A stretch of 64,000 bases of DNA from Littorina saxatilis. Taxonomy: Eukaryota; Mollusca; Gastropoda; Littorinimorpha; Littorinidae. The stretch is taken from NCBI RefSeq assembly GCF_037325665.1, contig NC_090253.1:8473927-8537926 (forward strand), written 5' to 3'. Below are positions 36,201 through 62,270 of this stretch, piece by piece (the stretch's first letter is position 1; each line of letters starts with the position of its first letter). The notes beneath the pieces were generated by a model. The model was not told the origin of the DNA. It was given only the letters and a program-made list of their open reading frames with translations, and did not search any database. The position numbers and the translations under genes are program-made.

Positions 36201-36258
36201 GGTGAAGAATCGTCAAAAACAGAGCACAGAAAACGGCACATACACTCTTGTCCGCCAT
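31469..36258 (-). CDS. ERP29: ERp29 (endoplasmic reticulum resident protein 29), four coding exons
   Basis: Coding exons read on the minus strand: 36258-36142 (39 codons, from ATG), 35172-35034, 32884-32720, and 31800-31469 including the stop. All introns are GT-AG and phases join (0, 1, 1), giving 251 codons. Residues 1 to about 23 form a signal peptide (hydrophobic [17 protein letters not shown]). Residues about 25-150 are the thioredoxin-like domain with [16 protein letters not shown] and [16 protein letters not shown]; there is no CXXC, as is known for ERp29. Exon 4 encodes the family's all-helical C-terminal domain, opening [12 protein letters not shown] with the conserved Cys and closing [15 protein letters not shown]. 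The terminal KDEL is an ER-retrieval signal (mammals use KEEL). Family members assist folding and secretion of cargo in the ER lumen; the fly orthologue is windbeutel. Length is close to the human 261. Neighbour TBCCD1 is divergent. Introns hold inserted foldback elements. Identity is secure; the UTR limits are not visible. Confidence 0.95.
31915..32185. repeat. Small foldback-like element in ERp29 intron 3
   Basis: GAAAGTCGCTTGTTCACTTCA at the left faces an inverted TGAATGAACAAGCGACTGTC at 32157-32176. An inner inverted pair (TACTTCCCTTTGTTT / AAAGGGAAGTAAG) lies within. The left half recurs at 47485-47560 and 59110-59240, so it is dispersed. Ends are approximate. Confidence 0.5.
32720..32884 (-). 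CDS. ERP29: ERp29 coding exon 3 (thioredoxin-fold C half)
   Basis: Encodes [20 protein letters not shown] through [20 protein letters not shown]. The acceptor is TGTGCAG and the donor GTAATT. The cis-Pro/TG region ([16 protein letters not shown]) has the spacing expected in a thioredoxin fold. Confidence 0.93.
33271..33997. mobile_element. TTAA-flanked foldback MITE, copy 2, in ERp29 intron 2
   Basis: Begins AGGCACAGTAAGCCTCCCG and ends in its inverse, flanked on both sides by TTAA (33267-33270 and 33998-34001). The inverted arms are long and imperfect (over 100 bp). A full second copy is at 8293-9023. A TTAA target suggests piggyBac-type mobilisation, which is inference. No coding capacity is seen. 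Confidence 0.8.
34020..34560. repeat. Repeat-derived stretch with a duplicated segment in ERp29 intron 2
   Basis: The string GTGCAGTAGTTCTCGAGATA occurs at about 34076 and again at about 34283. Each copy is followed by TGGTCATTTTAGTT. No gene signal was seen. It looks like a degraded dispersed element. Confidence 0.4.
35034..35172 (-). CDS. ERP29: ERp29 coding exon 2 (thioredoxin-fold N half)
   Basis: Encodes [20 protein letters not shown] and onward to LLVAEVQIA. The acceptor is TATCAG and the donor GTTAGT. It matches the human segment around VKFDTQYPYGEKQDEFK from family knowledge. Confidence 0.93.
35418..35890. mobile_element. Foldback DNA element with target-site duplication in ERp29 intron 1
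   Basis: The ends are near-perfect inverted repeats of about 45 bp (left GGCAATCTTGAACTTTAGCG, right GGTAATCTTGAACTTTAGCG on the opposite strand, if the boundary G is counted). AGGAAATC(G) is repeated at 35409-35417 and 35891-35899. A duplication of 8 bp fits hAT and one of 9 bp fits Mutator-like elements. The sequence alone leaves this open because one G is shared. Confidence 0.8.
36142..36258 (-). CDS. ERP29: ERp29 coding exon 1 (signal peptide)
   Basis: The ATG at 36258 is followed by [20 protein letters not shown], a typical cleavable signal sequence. The exon ends GAC AAA before GTAAGT. A second in-frame start five codons upstream exists, but this ATG gives the better signal peptide. 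Phase 0 end. Confidence 0.9.
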
Positions 36259-36276
36259 GCCTGCTTGGTACAATGA

Positions 36277-36287
36277 TGTGGCCCAAT
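36277..36287 (-). promoter_or_regulatory. ERSE-II-like element at the ERp29 5' end
   Basis: On the minus strand the bases read ATTGGGCCACA, 19 bp before the ERp29 ATG. The ERSE-II consensus is ATTGGNCCACG (NF-Y plus ATF6/XBP1), so 10 of 11 specified or N positions fit and the final G is A. An inverted CCAAT (ATTGG on plus) also occurs near 36358-36362, with an ACGTGG core between. ERp29 is stress-inducible in mammals. The element may lie within the 5'UTR, so function is uncertain. Confidence 0.4.
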
Positions 36288-36593
36288 GGCAAATCGGGTT
36301 TTATCTTTGGCGGAAATCGATTGTGACACAGCCACGTTAGTGCCTCATTTTCAATTTGATTGGTCGAATTCAACAAACGTGTTTTGACAGGGATCATTGC
36401 AGACGATACAAGCATTGTTGTCGTTTGTGTCAAGTACGTCTTATCTGACCCACATTCAAGTAAATACGTCTCCGATAAGCTTCTGTACAAAACAGCAGTG
36501 TGCGTGCATCTGTTTCCCACCAGCCTCACGTGTTTTGGGTAATAATTGTTCTGTGACGAAACAGTTGAAACTGGCGAGATTGTAACAATCATT

Positions 36594-36597
<4 letters not shown>

Positions 36598-36642
<45 letters not shown>
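36598..36642. repeat. (CT)n microsatellite upstream of ERp29
   Basis: An uninterrupted CT dinucleotide run of about 44 bp lies roughly 340 bp upstream of the ERp29 start. Confidence 0.95.
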
Positions 36643-36645
<3 letters not shown>

Positions 36646-37603
36646 CTTCAGCGGTGTTTGTTGAAGCAGTTGCTTGAACTCACTATTAAAGTATTATTTA
36701 GATAAATGCATGCATCGAACAAATGCAGCTGCTTTAGCACTTATGAACCTGATAACAAGAATATATATAATTGTTGGTCTTATGCACTCTCAGATGAATA
36801 TGAAGTCGAAGAGATGGGAGAAGGAAGCTGTACACTCTTTTTAAACATTTTTTTTTAATTGACAGTCACTGAATAAGTTTGGATGTAAAACTAGATCAGT
36901 GGGACAGCATTGATTAGCACAAAGGCTCTAAACCTTCAAGTTGTAGACAATGTTTAAGAAACAGTCTATGTGCACAGCAACTATCATCAGGCAACGTACA
37001 GTCACATACATGTATCATTGTATGTGATGTATTAAATTTTGTATGATTTGATAATCATGCAAATCCAGCTATAGAAAGGATGCATTTTTTTTTTTTTTAC
37101 AAAGTGCTCTATTCCTTGAGGTTGATTAGACTGTCTACCAGTAGACAATTACTAACGACTGCCAGGCACTGTAGAGGGAACCATTTCCACGATTAGCATA
37201 CAGTTATGGTCTATGGATGCAAGCATCCTTGCTGTACAAAATTAAGGCTAGGCTGGTTAATCTTAGTCTAGATAGAAATGTAAGCTAGCGTTGCTGTATG
37301 TGTGATGAAAATTTAAACGTGTTAACATTCAGTAGCATTTTCAACAGCGATTTCTGACAGCATACTGTTTATAGCTAAGAACTCATCTGAGAAGTTGCAT
37401 ACATGTACTTGATGTGGACAATGAATTATAATGCATGCAATTACATTGTTACTATAACAATCAATGTCTCCACTCCCTCGCACTGCCACACGTCACCTTC
37501 TTCTTCCGTATATCACTCAGGGTCTTCACTTAGACCATTACAAGCGCTTAAAAATGCAAGCTTGGTATTTTAAACCTTTTGACTTAGAGTTGGAGCATTG
37601 ATT
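36643..37603. other. ERp29-TBCCD1 intergenic sequence, no gene seen
   Basis: AT-rich, apparently unique sequence between the divergent genes. It may contain part of either promoter. I see no conserved coding segment, splice pattern or RNA gene. Confidence 0.5.
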
Positions 37604-38022
37604 GGGCGGGGATATAGCTCAGTTGGTAGCGCGCTGGATTTGTATTGTTGGCCGCTGTCAGCGTGAGTTCAATCCCAGGTTCGGCGGAAATTTATTTCAC
37701 AGAGTCAACTTTGTGTGCAGACTCTCTTCGGTGTCCAAACCTCCCCCCGTGTATACAACATTGGGTGTGCACGTTAAAGATCCCACGATTGACAAAAGGG
37801 TCTTTCCTGGAAAAATTGCTTAGGCACAGTTAATAATTGTCTACCTATACCCGTGTGACTTGGAATAATAGGCCGTGAAAGGTAAATATGCGCCAAAATG
37901 GCTGCAATCTACTGGCCGTATAAAATTTCATCTCACACGGCATCACTGCAGAGCGCCTAGAACTGTACCCACGGAATATGCGCGATATAAGACTCATTGA
38001 TTGATTGATTGATTGATTGACA
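37604..38022 (+). mobile_element. tRNA-derived SINE (family A), full length
   Basis: The tRNA-like head has an A box (TAGCTCAGTTGG) and a B-like box (GAGTTCAATCCC). A conserved core follows (CACGTTAAAGATCCCACGAT, GACTTGGAATAATAGGCCGT). The 3' end is CGCGATATAAGNCTC plus a (TTGA)n tail. Other copies or pieces are at 589-952, 11650-11847, 30180-30693, 50829-51227, 55931-55993 and 59826-59960. Confidence 0.88.
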
Positions 38023-38600
38023 ACCTAGCCGAACATCTGTCTGCAGGAGACGGGAGAGCCTAATTGCTATGGTAGAAGCCCACACACATCAATTTTGCAT
38101 CAGGAACGAGAAAACAGAGCTACATCTGTCACGCCTGCGATGTTGGCATTTAACTTAAGGGCCAAAAAAAAAAGTTTGCTTCTGATGACAACACGAAAAA
38201 CATTAGGGTTGGTTATGGTATGTCTGTTTATTTTTTTAATTTTAATTTTTATTATTGAATTTCCTTTTTTATTTACACAGGCGCATGTGGCTTTATCAAT
38301 GGCTGGAAATGGCGCGAGCTATGTCCTCTGGATGTTAGAAAGGAGTATAACTCTTGTTGTAAAGTCTGTAAAATCACGAATGTTGTTTTTTTTTTGAAGG
38401 GCCCAAAAAAGTTTTACTCATTTACTCATTGGGTTGGGAGGAAAAAATAAGGTCTGTCTGGGAATTGGAAACATTGAATAAAAAAAATGTGTTCTTGGCC
38501 TAGTCATTCCCATGCAGGATACATTATTTATATCTCCATGAACATTTCTAACGTCTTTTTTTCCAGGATGGACATGGTGCTTTGATATTGCCTTAGAGTG
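38023..38600. other. TBCCD1 5' flank, no element defined
   Basis: GGGCCAAAAAAAAAA near 38160 and TTTTTTTTTTGAAGGGCCC near 38388 may be a worn AGGCC-type element. The TBCCD1 promoter and 5'UTR must lie here or in 38600-38659, but I see no clear box. Confidence 0.35.
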
Positions 38601-38659
38601 GAGTGAGTGAAGTTTGTGGGCTGCAGCCTTGGATTTTACGAAAGCACGCAAAGACAAAA

Positions 38660-54262
<15,603 letters not shown>

Positions 54263-55085
54263 CAACACACTGATATCACACGCACCACCAACTTTTCTGT
54301 GTGACAGCCTGGCCGTCCCTCTACAGCAACACGACTCTTCTTGACAACACACTGATATCACACGCACCACCAACTTTTCTGTGTGACAGCCTGGCCGTCC
54401 CTCTACAGCAACACGACTCTTCTTGACAACACACTGATATCACACGCACCACCAACTTTTCTGTGTGACAGCCCGGCCGTCCCTCTACAGCAACACGACT
54501 CTTCTTGACAACACACTGATATCACACGCACCACCAACTTTTCTGTGTGACAGCCTGGCCGTCCCTCTACAGCAACACGACTCTTCTTGACAACACACTG
54601 ATATCACACGCACCACCAACTTTTCTGTGTGACAGCCTGGCCGTCCCTCTGCAGCAACACGGCTCTTCTTGACAACACACTGATATCACACGCACCACCA
54701 ACTTTTCTGTGTGACAGCCTGGCCGTCCCTCTGCAGCAACACGACTCTTCTTGACAACACACTGATATCACACGCACCACCAACTTTTCTGTGTGACAGC
54801 CTGGCCGTCACTCTACAGCAACATGACTCTTCTTGACAACACACTGATATCACACGCACCACCAACTTTTCTGTGTGACAACCTGGCCGTCCCTCTACAG
54901 CAACACGACTCTTCTTGACAACACACTGATATCACACGCACCACCAACTTTTCTGTGTGACAGCCTGGCCGTCCCTCTGCAGCAACACGACTCTTCTTGA
55001 CAACACACTGATATCACACGCACCACCAACTTTTCTGTGTGACAGCCTGGCCGTCCCTCTACAGCAACACGACTCTTCTTGACAT

Positions 55086-55373
55086 CGCACAAACAAGATA
55101 CTCTCCAACCATGTGCTAGCTCAGCAGCGTGACATTTTGTGAAATCTCAATCAGCATGATACCGTTCAATGGTGGACGGTTTCTGTGTACCGTTGAATGC
55201 TGAAGAAGATTTTTTTCTGGATGTAAGTGTAACTCTTGAAGTTTATTTTGTATTGCTGTGGAGGAGTTGTGCCCCTTCAAACATCAGGCAAAACCATGCG
55301 AGGGGTTGGTTGAGCCAAGTGCAGTCTAGGCATCAGTGTGAAATAATTAGTTGTGATGTGCATTTCGGGCAGT
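55086..55373. other. TBCCD1 3' flank, no feature recognised
   Basis: May hold the remainder of the 3'UTR. No polyadenylation signal was clearly placed. Confidence 0.4.
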
Positions 55374-55687
55374 GTGGGCCCGGTAGCTCAGTTGGTAGAG
55401 CACTGGACTTGTGATCGAAAGGTCGCAGGTTCGAATTCGGGCCGGGACGGACACGGGTCAACTTTATGTGCAGACCCAGAGACGGAAGCCATGTCCCACC
55501 CCCGTGTCATCACAATGGCACGTAAAAGACCTTGGTCATTCTGCCATAAGTGCAGGTGGCTGAATACACCTAAACACGCAGACACCTGGGTAGCGCGACT
55601 CCGTTGCTGCTAGCTTTCCACTGGGAGGAAGCGACCCGAATTTCCCAGCGATGGGACAATAAAGTAATGAAATGAAAATGAAAGGAA
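55374..55687 (+). mobile_element. tRNA-derived SINE (family C), full length
   Basis: The head GGTAGCTCAGTTGGTAGAGC with GGTTCGAATTCGGGCC is a good tRNA likeness. The body ends CCCAGCGATGGGACAATAAA, and the tail is (AATGA)n. Confidence 0.88.
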
Positions 55688-55930
55688 ATGCCCTTTTCTG
55701 TCTTAATGTGCACACAGAGGTCACTAATTACTTCCACCGTGATCCTTTCTCTGCATTAGTAGTGACCACATGAGTTCTGCAAATGGACCTATGTGTTAAA
55801 GGGGATACTATCCAAGGGAAAACTCGCTCAGATTTGAAAGTTATACGACGAGGTTCAGGGTTTAAAATAATGGTACATGATGCATCAAGTTTGTCTTCAC
55901 TTTGCAAAAACAAGTATATATTTAAATCAA

Positions 55931-55993
55931 TCAATCAATATGAGGCTTATATCGCACGTATTCCGTGGGTACAGTTCTAAGCTCAGGGATTTA
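55931..55993 (-). mobile_element. SINE family A, 3' end only
   Basis: (CAAT)n, ATATGAGGCTTATATCGC and CGTGGGTACAGTTCTAAG match the shared 3' terminus. Confidence 0.7.
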
Positions 55994-55999
55994 AAGAAC

Positions 56000-56554
56000 A
56001 AAAGTCGTCGTTAAGTTGAATGGAAGGTACACTCTAATGTAGTGTATAAATGGACTGTAGAGCATTTGAACAGAGATCTGCTCAAGACAACTGTTGTGAT
56101 AAAGTCTGAAGTTTGCTGTTAACGGTACGTGTTGGTTCAGGAACGTGGCTTTTCACCATGCTTGGATGGCACGACACCTTGATCTGGTGTACAAAATGCA
56201 GTATTCATGTTGGCGTTACATGCATCTCAATTCCATGGGTGATTTTCCTTCCGTATTATACGGAATTCCGTATTCGACTCTTTTGGGTTTTTTGTTGGTC
56301 TGTGCGTGTGTGCATCACAGGCATTATACGGAATGGATCCGTGGTACATATTTTTTCTTGCAAAACTTCACCATCATTCCGTCCAGATTTTGTTGCAAGT
56401 GCTTTGGTAGTTGCCATTTTGTATTAAAGTGAAAGTTTGTTCCATTATTATGCGTCCTTCTTTCAATTTTTGCCTGATGGGCATTGATGTGGTGTCCTTT
56501 TGTGGTGTACTTGTACTTCCTTCAGGGTTGCAGACAGTTTCTTATAAGATCTTC
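56000..56554. other. No gene recognised
   Basis: Contains nested palindromic strings (TTCCGTATTATACGGAATTC near 56250) but no coding or RNA family that I can name. Confidence 0.4.
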
Positions 56555-56674
56555 ACAAATGTGATGACAGTAATCTTAAAAGGGTTGTAAACTTAGATTT
56601 CATGAACAGAAAATATGGAAAACTGTGAGCGTCTTATGGGGGAGGGAGGGGTGTTAACAGGGGGTTCCACTGTA
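56555..56674. mobile_element. Partial TACAGTGGAACC foldback element
   Basis: Right end GGGGGTTCCACTGTA at 56659-56674, preceded by CTTAAAAGGGTTGTAAAC. The left end is worn. Confidence 0.5.
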
Positions 56675-56679
56675 CACAC

Positions 56680-57500
56680 CGTGACACACACACATACATA
56701 ACACACACATACATAACACACACACACATACATAATACACAAACACATACATAACACAAACACATACAAACAATTACACAAACGTACTCGTACACGCTTA
56801 CAAACACATACATCCACACACACATACAATTACACAAACGTACTCGCACACACATACAAACACATACATAAACAAACACAAACAATTACACAAATGTACA
56901 TACAAACACATACATACACAAACAATTACACAAACGTACTTGCACACACATACAAACACATACATAAACAAACACAAACAATTACACAAATGTAAATACA
57001 AACACATACATACACAAACACATGCAAACAATTACACAAACGTACTCGCACACACATACAAACACACACACACATACACATACATACACATGCAAACAAT
57101 TACACAAACGTACTCGCACACACATACAAACACACACACACATACACATACATACACATGCAAACAATTACACAAACGTACTCGCACACACATACGTACT
57201 CTCACACACACACATACATACACAAACAATTACACAAACGTACTCGCACACACAAACACACACACATACATACACAAACAAACAATTACACAAACGTATT
57301 TGCACACACATATGTACTCGCACACACATACCAACACACCTACACATGCAAACACACCTACACATACAAACACACCTACACATACAAACACACCTACTCA
57401 TGCAAACACACCTACACATGCAAACACACCTACACATACAAACACACCTACACATACAAACACACCTACTCATGCAAACACACATGCACAAACACACACA
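56680..57500. repeat. CA-rich higher-order repeat
   Basis: AACAATTACACAAACGTACT occurs about seven times at variable spacing (40-70 bp). From 57346 to 57482 an 18-bp unit (CCTACACATGCAAACACA) is repeated about eight times. Confidence 0.9.
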
Positions 57501-57900
57501 GAGTTTGTAAGACACCTAAAGTTTATTCTGCCAGAGAACAGAATAACAAGAAGTGAAAAGAACGTCATTGACTGTTATGTAATGTGAGACAGACCAACAG
57601 ATCACAGACGCTAGGCAGGTCACTCTGAACCTGAGCAACAAACAAAACATGATGACACTCTCGTCAAAACTAACCTTCTTAGTTCTACAATCATTGAAAA
57701 TCAAAACATGATTTAATTGATCTGAACATTGTCAAAAACCATGGAATAGTTGAAAATCACAACATGACGTGTGTTATACGTGTCATTCAACAGAATAACA
57801 GGAGAATTGTTAGAATCACAACAGGAGTTTGAAAAAGACTCATAAATAATTATCATGTCGAAAATCACAACACCGTTTGAATCTGCATGAGGAGTCTGAC
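57500..57900. other. No feature recognised
   Basis: AT-rich, with loose repetition of AAAATCACAACA. No coding signal. Confidence 0.4.
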
Positions 57901-57924
57901 GAACACTCGGAATGTAAGAAATAC

Positions 57925-58145
57925 TTGTATTCTCTACAATTATCTACAGAGGAAAGCAATATATCTGTAAACTCTACAATTATCTACAGAGGAAAGCAAT
58001 ATATCTGTAAACTCTACAATTATCTACAGAGGAAAGCATTACTTGTAAACTCTACAATTATCTACAGAGGAAAGCATTACTTGTAAACTCTACAATTATC
58101 TACAGAGGAAAGCATTACTTGTAAACTCTACAATTATCTACAGTC
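57925..58145 (+). repeat. 35-40 bp tandem repeat, six copies
   Basis: CTCTACAATTATCTACAGAG plus GAAAGCA and either ATATATCTGTAAA or TTACTTGTAAA. Two length variants are arranged in blocks. Confidence 0.92.
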
Positions 58146-58149
58146 TCAG

Positions 58150-59100
58150 AAATGTCAGCACAGTTTAGCCAGCTAACATTTCTCATTCATTTACAAACAA
58201 TTTAGTGTGACTAAGTTACTGTTACTGTACTAGTAGTACTAGTAACCTCTATTCTTGTAGACTATACGCTATATGTATACACAGAAGTTTAATGTCATTC
58301 AGTCCCTGTTATCTGCTGGGAATAATATAAATAAATACATTTCGGCTTCTGCCATAAATGATTTTATGACGAGCTACAACCATCTTTTAGCCTAACATTC
58401 GATGGAGGCTAAAGAACACACTTATCCCTAAACGGTTCAGTTGTATGCAGACTCAGTGTCACGTGGGAAGAGTCTAGCTTTAGCCTCTTCTGATCCTGAG
58501 TCTACACAGAGAACAACGCTAAACGAATTTGCTACAAGGAAAAAGAAAAAAGACGACCAAGCATCCGCAAGCGACGATCAGGGTTTCAATTTTACTCTCT
58601 TTTATCTTTAGTAGTCTTAAGTTTATTAGGTGAAAGAATCGTGAATTTTGTCAGTAGATTAATGACTTTAACTTAATCGATCGGAAGCGTGGGTCGACAG
58701 AAGACCGGTTTCCTTTGTTCCCGGGATGGCAGAACGGGGGCTGGCACTAACAATTAACAGCCACAGCGCTGGAAGGGATTTTGCGCTGGAGGATATCGCC
58801 TATCGCTACACTAGAGGAACTCTTTAATCTGCTACCTTTAGTTGGGGACAGTGCTGCCGTCGGGCAACGTTTTCGAACTTATTCCTCCTGAATCAGTGAA
58901 TGTCGTAACGAGCTAAAAATAGCAGTAAGCTTCCAGCAGCATGAGTTTACACTGTGCACGCGCGTGATGAGTCATGCGACCTACTTTGAACAAGCAGTGG
59001 AATCGGGTTGCTTTTAGAGTGGCGAGTTTCACCCCAAAGCTAACAAGCTTACCTGCCCAAGTTCGAACGAGAAATTCGGAAGTAATCAATTCCATCGAAT
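58150..59100. other. No gene recognised
   Basis: Unique-looking sequence. Frames are short and I see no intron-exon pattern. Confidence 0.4.
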
Positions 59101-59109
59101 ATTCATTGA

Positions 59110-59240
59110 GGATGAAAGTAGCTTGTTCATTTCAATGCTTGTGATTCTCTCAGGTGCCGGGATAAGGTTCCGTTACTCTCGCTTACCCCATAACATGCGT
59201 ATGCATGCATAAAGAGCGATTACTTCCCTTTGTTTATTTG
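59110..59240 (+). repeat. Dispersed repeat fragment
   Basis: GATGAAAGTAGCTTGTTCAT then TCAATGCTTGTGATTCTCTC and TTACTTCCCTTTGTTT match 31915-32045 and 47485-47560. Confidence 0.6.
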
Positions 59241-59825
59241 GTGTTGAATCACTAGCTTTGGAGTGCAAATGTTAGCAATACTAGTGGCGTAGCAGTAGCA
59301 CTAACAAAAATTAGAAGTTCACCCAACAGCAGGAATAACAAGCAAGCCGAGTATGCAGGGCAACAACTGATAACAATGTTAATAATAATATACTAATTGT
59401 GTAACAGTTACTTAGTTGATCAGGTAACAACATGTTCGGGAGGCCGACCTCCTAGAGCAACCCAGGGGAAGAGACCGACAAGGCCACAGGAGGAGCTGCC
59501 TAGGCCGAGGGAGGCTGAGAACAAAATACAGCGCCGGACAGGGACCGCAGCTGCGTCTTCCCACGTGCCCAGCAGTGACAGTGACAGCCAGGGGGCCTGG
59601 TTTGAAGAGGCGGAGCACGCCAGCAGACAAGAACCTCAACAACAGCAAGGTACTGATGCGGGCTTCGTTAACAGGTTAAAATCCCTAGAGGTGGCGGCCA
59701 ATCAGGCTAGACAAAAATTTGAAGCCAGGATTAGGGCGTTAGACTCAGGCTCAGAACTTTATTACAAAAGGATAAAGGTTTTAGGCAAAGCCTATTCTTC
59801 CAACCTGTCCTTTATACAACACATA

Positions 59826-59960
59826 TCAATCAATCAATATGAGGCTTATATCGCGCGTATTCCGTGGGTACAGTTCTAAGCGCAGGGATTTATTTTAATT
59901 TTAATTCTTATTTTATGCAATTTATATTGCGCACATATTCAAGGCGCAGGGATTTATTTA
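59826..59960 (-). mobile_element. Shared LINE/SINE 3' terminus
   Basis: ATCAATCAATCAATATGAGG, the GCGCGTATTCCGTGGG segment and GCGCACATATTCAAGGCGCA match the long-form tail of the SINE at 30540-30693. Here the sequence continues directly into LINE-derived sequence. Confidence 0.7.
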
Positions 59961-60655
59961 TTTATATAAAGACAGACGCACATTACAAATATGAATTCAA
60001 TCATATAAAATACAGAAATACATTGTATGGAATGCAACACAATGTGCATTTAAGGAATTACATAAGGAGAACACAAAATTACATTGACATAGTTATGCCT
60101 TTCATTGGGAATAAAGTTGCTCCGATCAGCTACACATCCGTCAACACTAGTGCAAAATGTTTAACAAAATAACAATCGAACAAGACATTTCATTCACGAA
60201 TGATGTGTGAACGTGACTGTCTCTTAAACATTTTCACTGAAGTTGCATTTCTTATCTGTTGGGGGAAGGAGTTCCAGAGAAACGCTCCCGAGAAGGCTAA
60301 GCTCGATTTGTAGAGGTCTATGCGAGGTATAGGAGGGACGAATTTTTGGGACCCATACCCCTTTAGGCATGTTTGAAATGTGATTGCAAATATTTAGGAC
60401 AGTCGTCATTTAGAATTTTATACATGTACACAGTCTCGTTTAACGTCAACTGATCTTTCAAGGGGAGGAAATTCAAGAGCTTTAGTTTATCATCCGTGGA
60501 CCTATTCAAACCATGCAGAATAAGTTTTGCAGCTCGGCGATGCAGGGAATTGAGTCTCTTTAAATGAACATCACCGCAGTTATCCCAAAGTGTCGATGCG
60601 AAGTTTATATGAGGCATTATGTGGGCGTAATAGAACATTTTAGAGCTGGTTGTAG
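59960..60655 (-). mobile_element. LINE (CR1/Jockey-type) 3' fragment inserted in the DIRS-like element
   Basis: The minus frame 60638-60363 encodes FYYAHIMPHINFASTLWDNC, then LNSLHRRAAKLILHG and NETVYMYKILNDDCP, the thumb/C-terminal region of non-LTR polymerases. After a frame change, 60310-60215 encodes SLAFSGAFLWNSFPQQIRN, then SVKMFKRQ, the standard terminal motif. 5'-truncated and inactive. Confidence 0.82.
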
Positions 60656-61892
60656 CAAGTCAGCAGGGGCAAAGCGCTGAAAAGGGAGAATCAGGCTCTG
60701 GGCAGCCCTTTCACTTTGGTAACGGACAAAAGTAGCTGCGAGGCGGTTGACACCCCTCCAAGCCAGGGCTTAGATGGCTTAGCCACCTCGCCCATCTGCC
60801 TGGTGAAGTTAGTTCATACATTAGAACAGTACCCCAATCAAGCTGATGCTCAGGTTCTTAGGGAAGGATTTTAGCCAGGGCTTTAGGATACCATATCAGG
60901 GAGAAAGAAAGCATGAAAGACTTGATTGTCTCCCCTGTGGGGTTGGTGGAAGTTTACACCAGGAGAACACAGACTGATATTTGATCTTTCATAACCTCAT
61001 GAGGATAGTTCGGTTAACGGAGGTATATCAGCTAAGCTATGCGCCGTACAATACACAACTTTTCATGCAGTAACATGTATGAATGGATATCAAGTCTGCA
61101 TTCAGACTCCTTCCTTTACACCCTTTAGATTTTGGATTGATGGGCATGTTGGTCGAAGGCATGTTCTTTGTTGACAAGGCACTGCCATTTGGATGTTCTA
61201 GCTCGTGCCCCCCCCTTTTTGAGAAATTTAGTACCTTTCTAGAGTGGTGCATGAAACAAGCTAACTTCTCCTGTGATGTAATCCACTACTTGGATGAATT
61301 TCGTGGGGGTGGTGCTTCGAGGAGCAAGCTCAAGCAATGTTGGACAGTATGCTATCAACTTTTTGCGATTTAGGAGCCCCTATTGCCCATTGCCGCAGAC
61401 AAAGTAGAGCGTCGCAGAGAGGCATCCGGAAGCCTGCCCAGTATTGGCCATGCAGGCTTATCTACAAGTCAGACCCAGCGGGTCAGGGCTGCTCTTCAAG
61501 CATTTTGATGGCGCGCCTCTAAGCCGCTACCAGTTCCAGGCCATTCTGAAAAGTGGGGCGAAAGCACTGGGCTGGGAGGTGAACAGATTCACCTCCCACT
61601 CATTCCGCATCGGGGCAGCCACCACAGCAGCTATGAATGGCACTCATATGAATGGCCTGTACCGTCACAGCATGTTATTCATTTTGCTGCCCATCTCTCA
61701 CTAACGGGAAGGGCCCATACAACGGCTCGCACCTATTTGGCTGGGATTGGTGCAAAACACAAGCTGAATGGATGGGATGACCCCACAGAGCATTTCCTGT
61801 TGAAGAAGTTATTGCAGGGCATGGCTAAGCTGGATAGACGACAGGATCAAAGGAAACCTATCACTTTTCAGAGACTCAAGGATTGAATTGGT

Positions 61893-62270
61893 GTTAAGGA
61901 TTGGCGGAACATCTATTGCATAGCTGTATGTGGCGGGAGATAAGCATGGTAAAGGGGGACACTGCATTCTGTTGTATTTTGGTGAATTTTACCTGACTTA
62001 GGCAGGGTCCACAATGTGAGCCCAAGCGAACCACGGGATGTGGCTAGCGTAACCACGGGGGGTTGTCTACCCCGTGGCCGGTTCTGGATCCTGCTCCCTC
62101 CAGAAGACTGAAGCCTGGGGCTGGTAGCAAAGCCCCGCAAAACAGCAGCATGGGTGCCGTAAAGCAAGCACATGGTAATGGTTTCACACCCCTACCATGC
62201 TGACTCAGGGGTAAATGAAGGTTTGCAGCGGGAGCTCAGACACGTTGTTGCCAGCTAACATGGGCCAGCT
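61893..62270 (+). repeat. Noncoding direct repeat of the DIRS-like element, copy 1
   Basis: Shares GGATTGGCG, AACATCTAT, ATAGCTGT, GGCGG-AGATA-GCATGG, CCACGGGATGTGG and GGCCAGCT strings in the same order with 63240-63660. Such repeated noncoding blocks are expected in DIRS-order elements with split repeats. Confidence 0.6.

Noticed and set aside
55374-55455. Functional tRNA gene (also 10907, 16629, 37604, 50829, 9190-9262)
   Set aside because: A and B boxes are present, but each copy continues into a shared SINE body and tail, and stem pairing is imperfect.
57346-57482. Regular short repeats resembling a CRISPR array
   Set aside because: The units are contiguous tandem repeats with no unique spacers, and this is animal DNA. 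The same applies to the arrays at 49312, 47571 and 57925.
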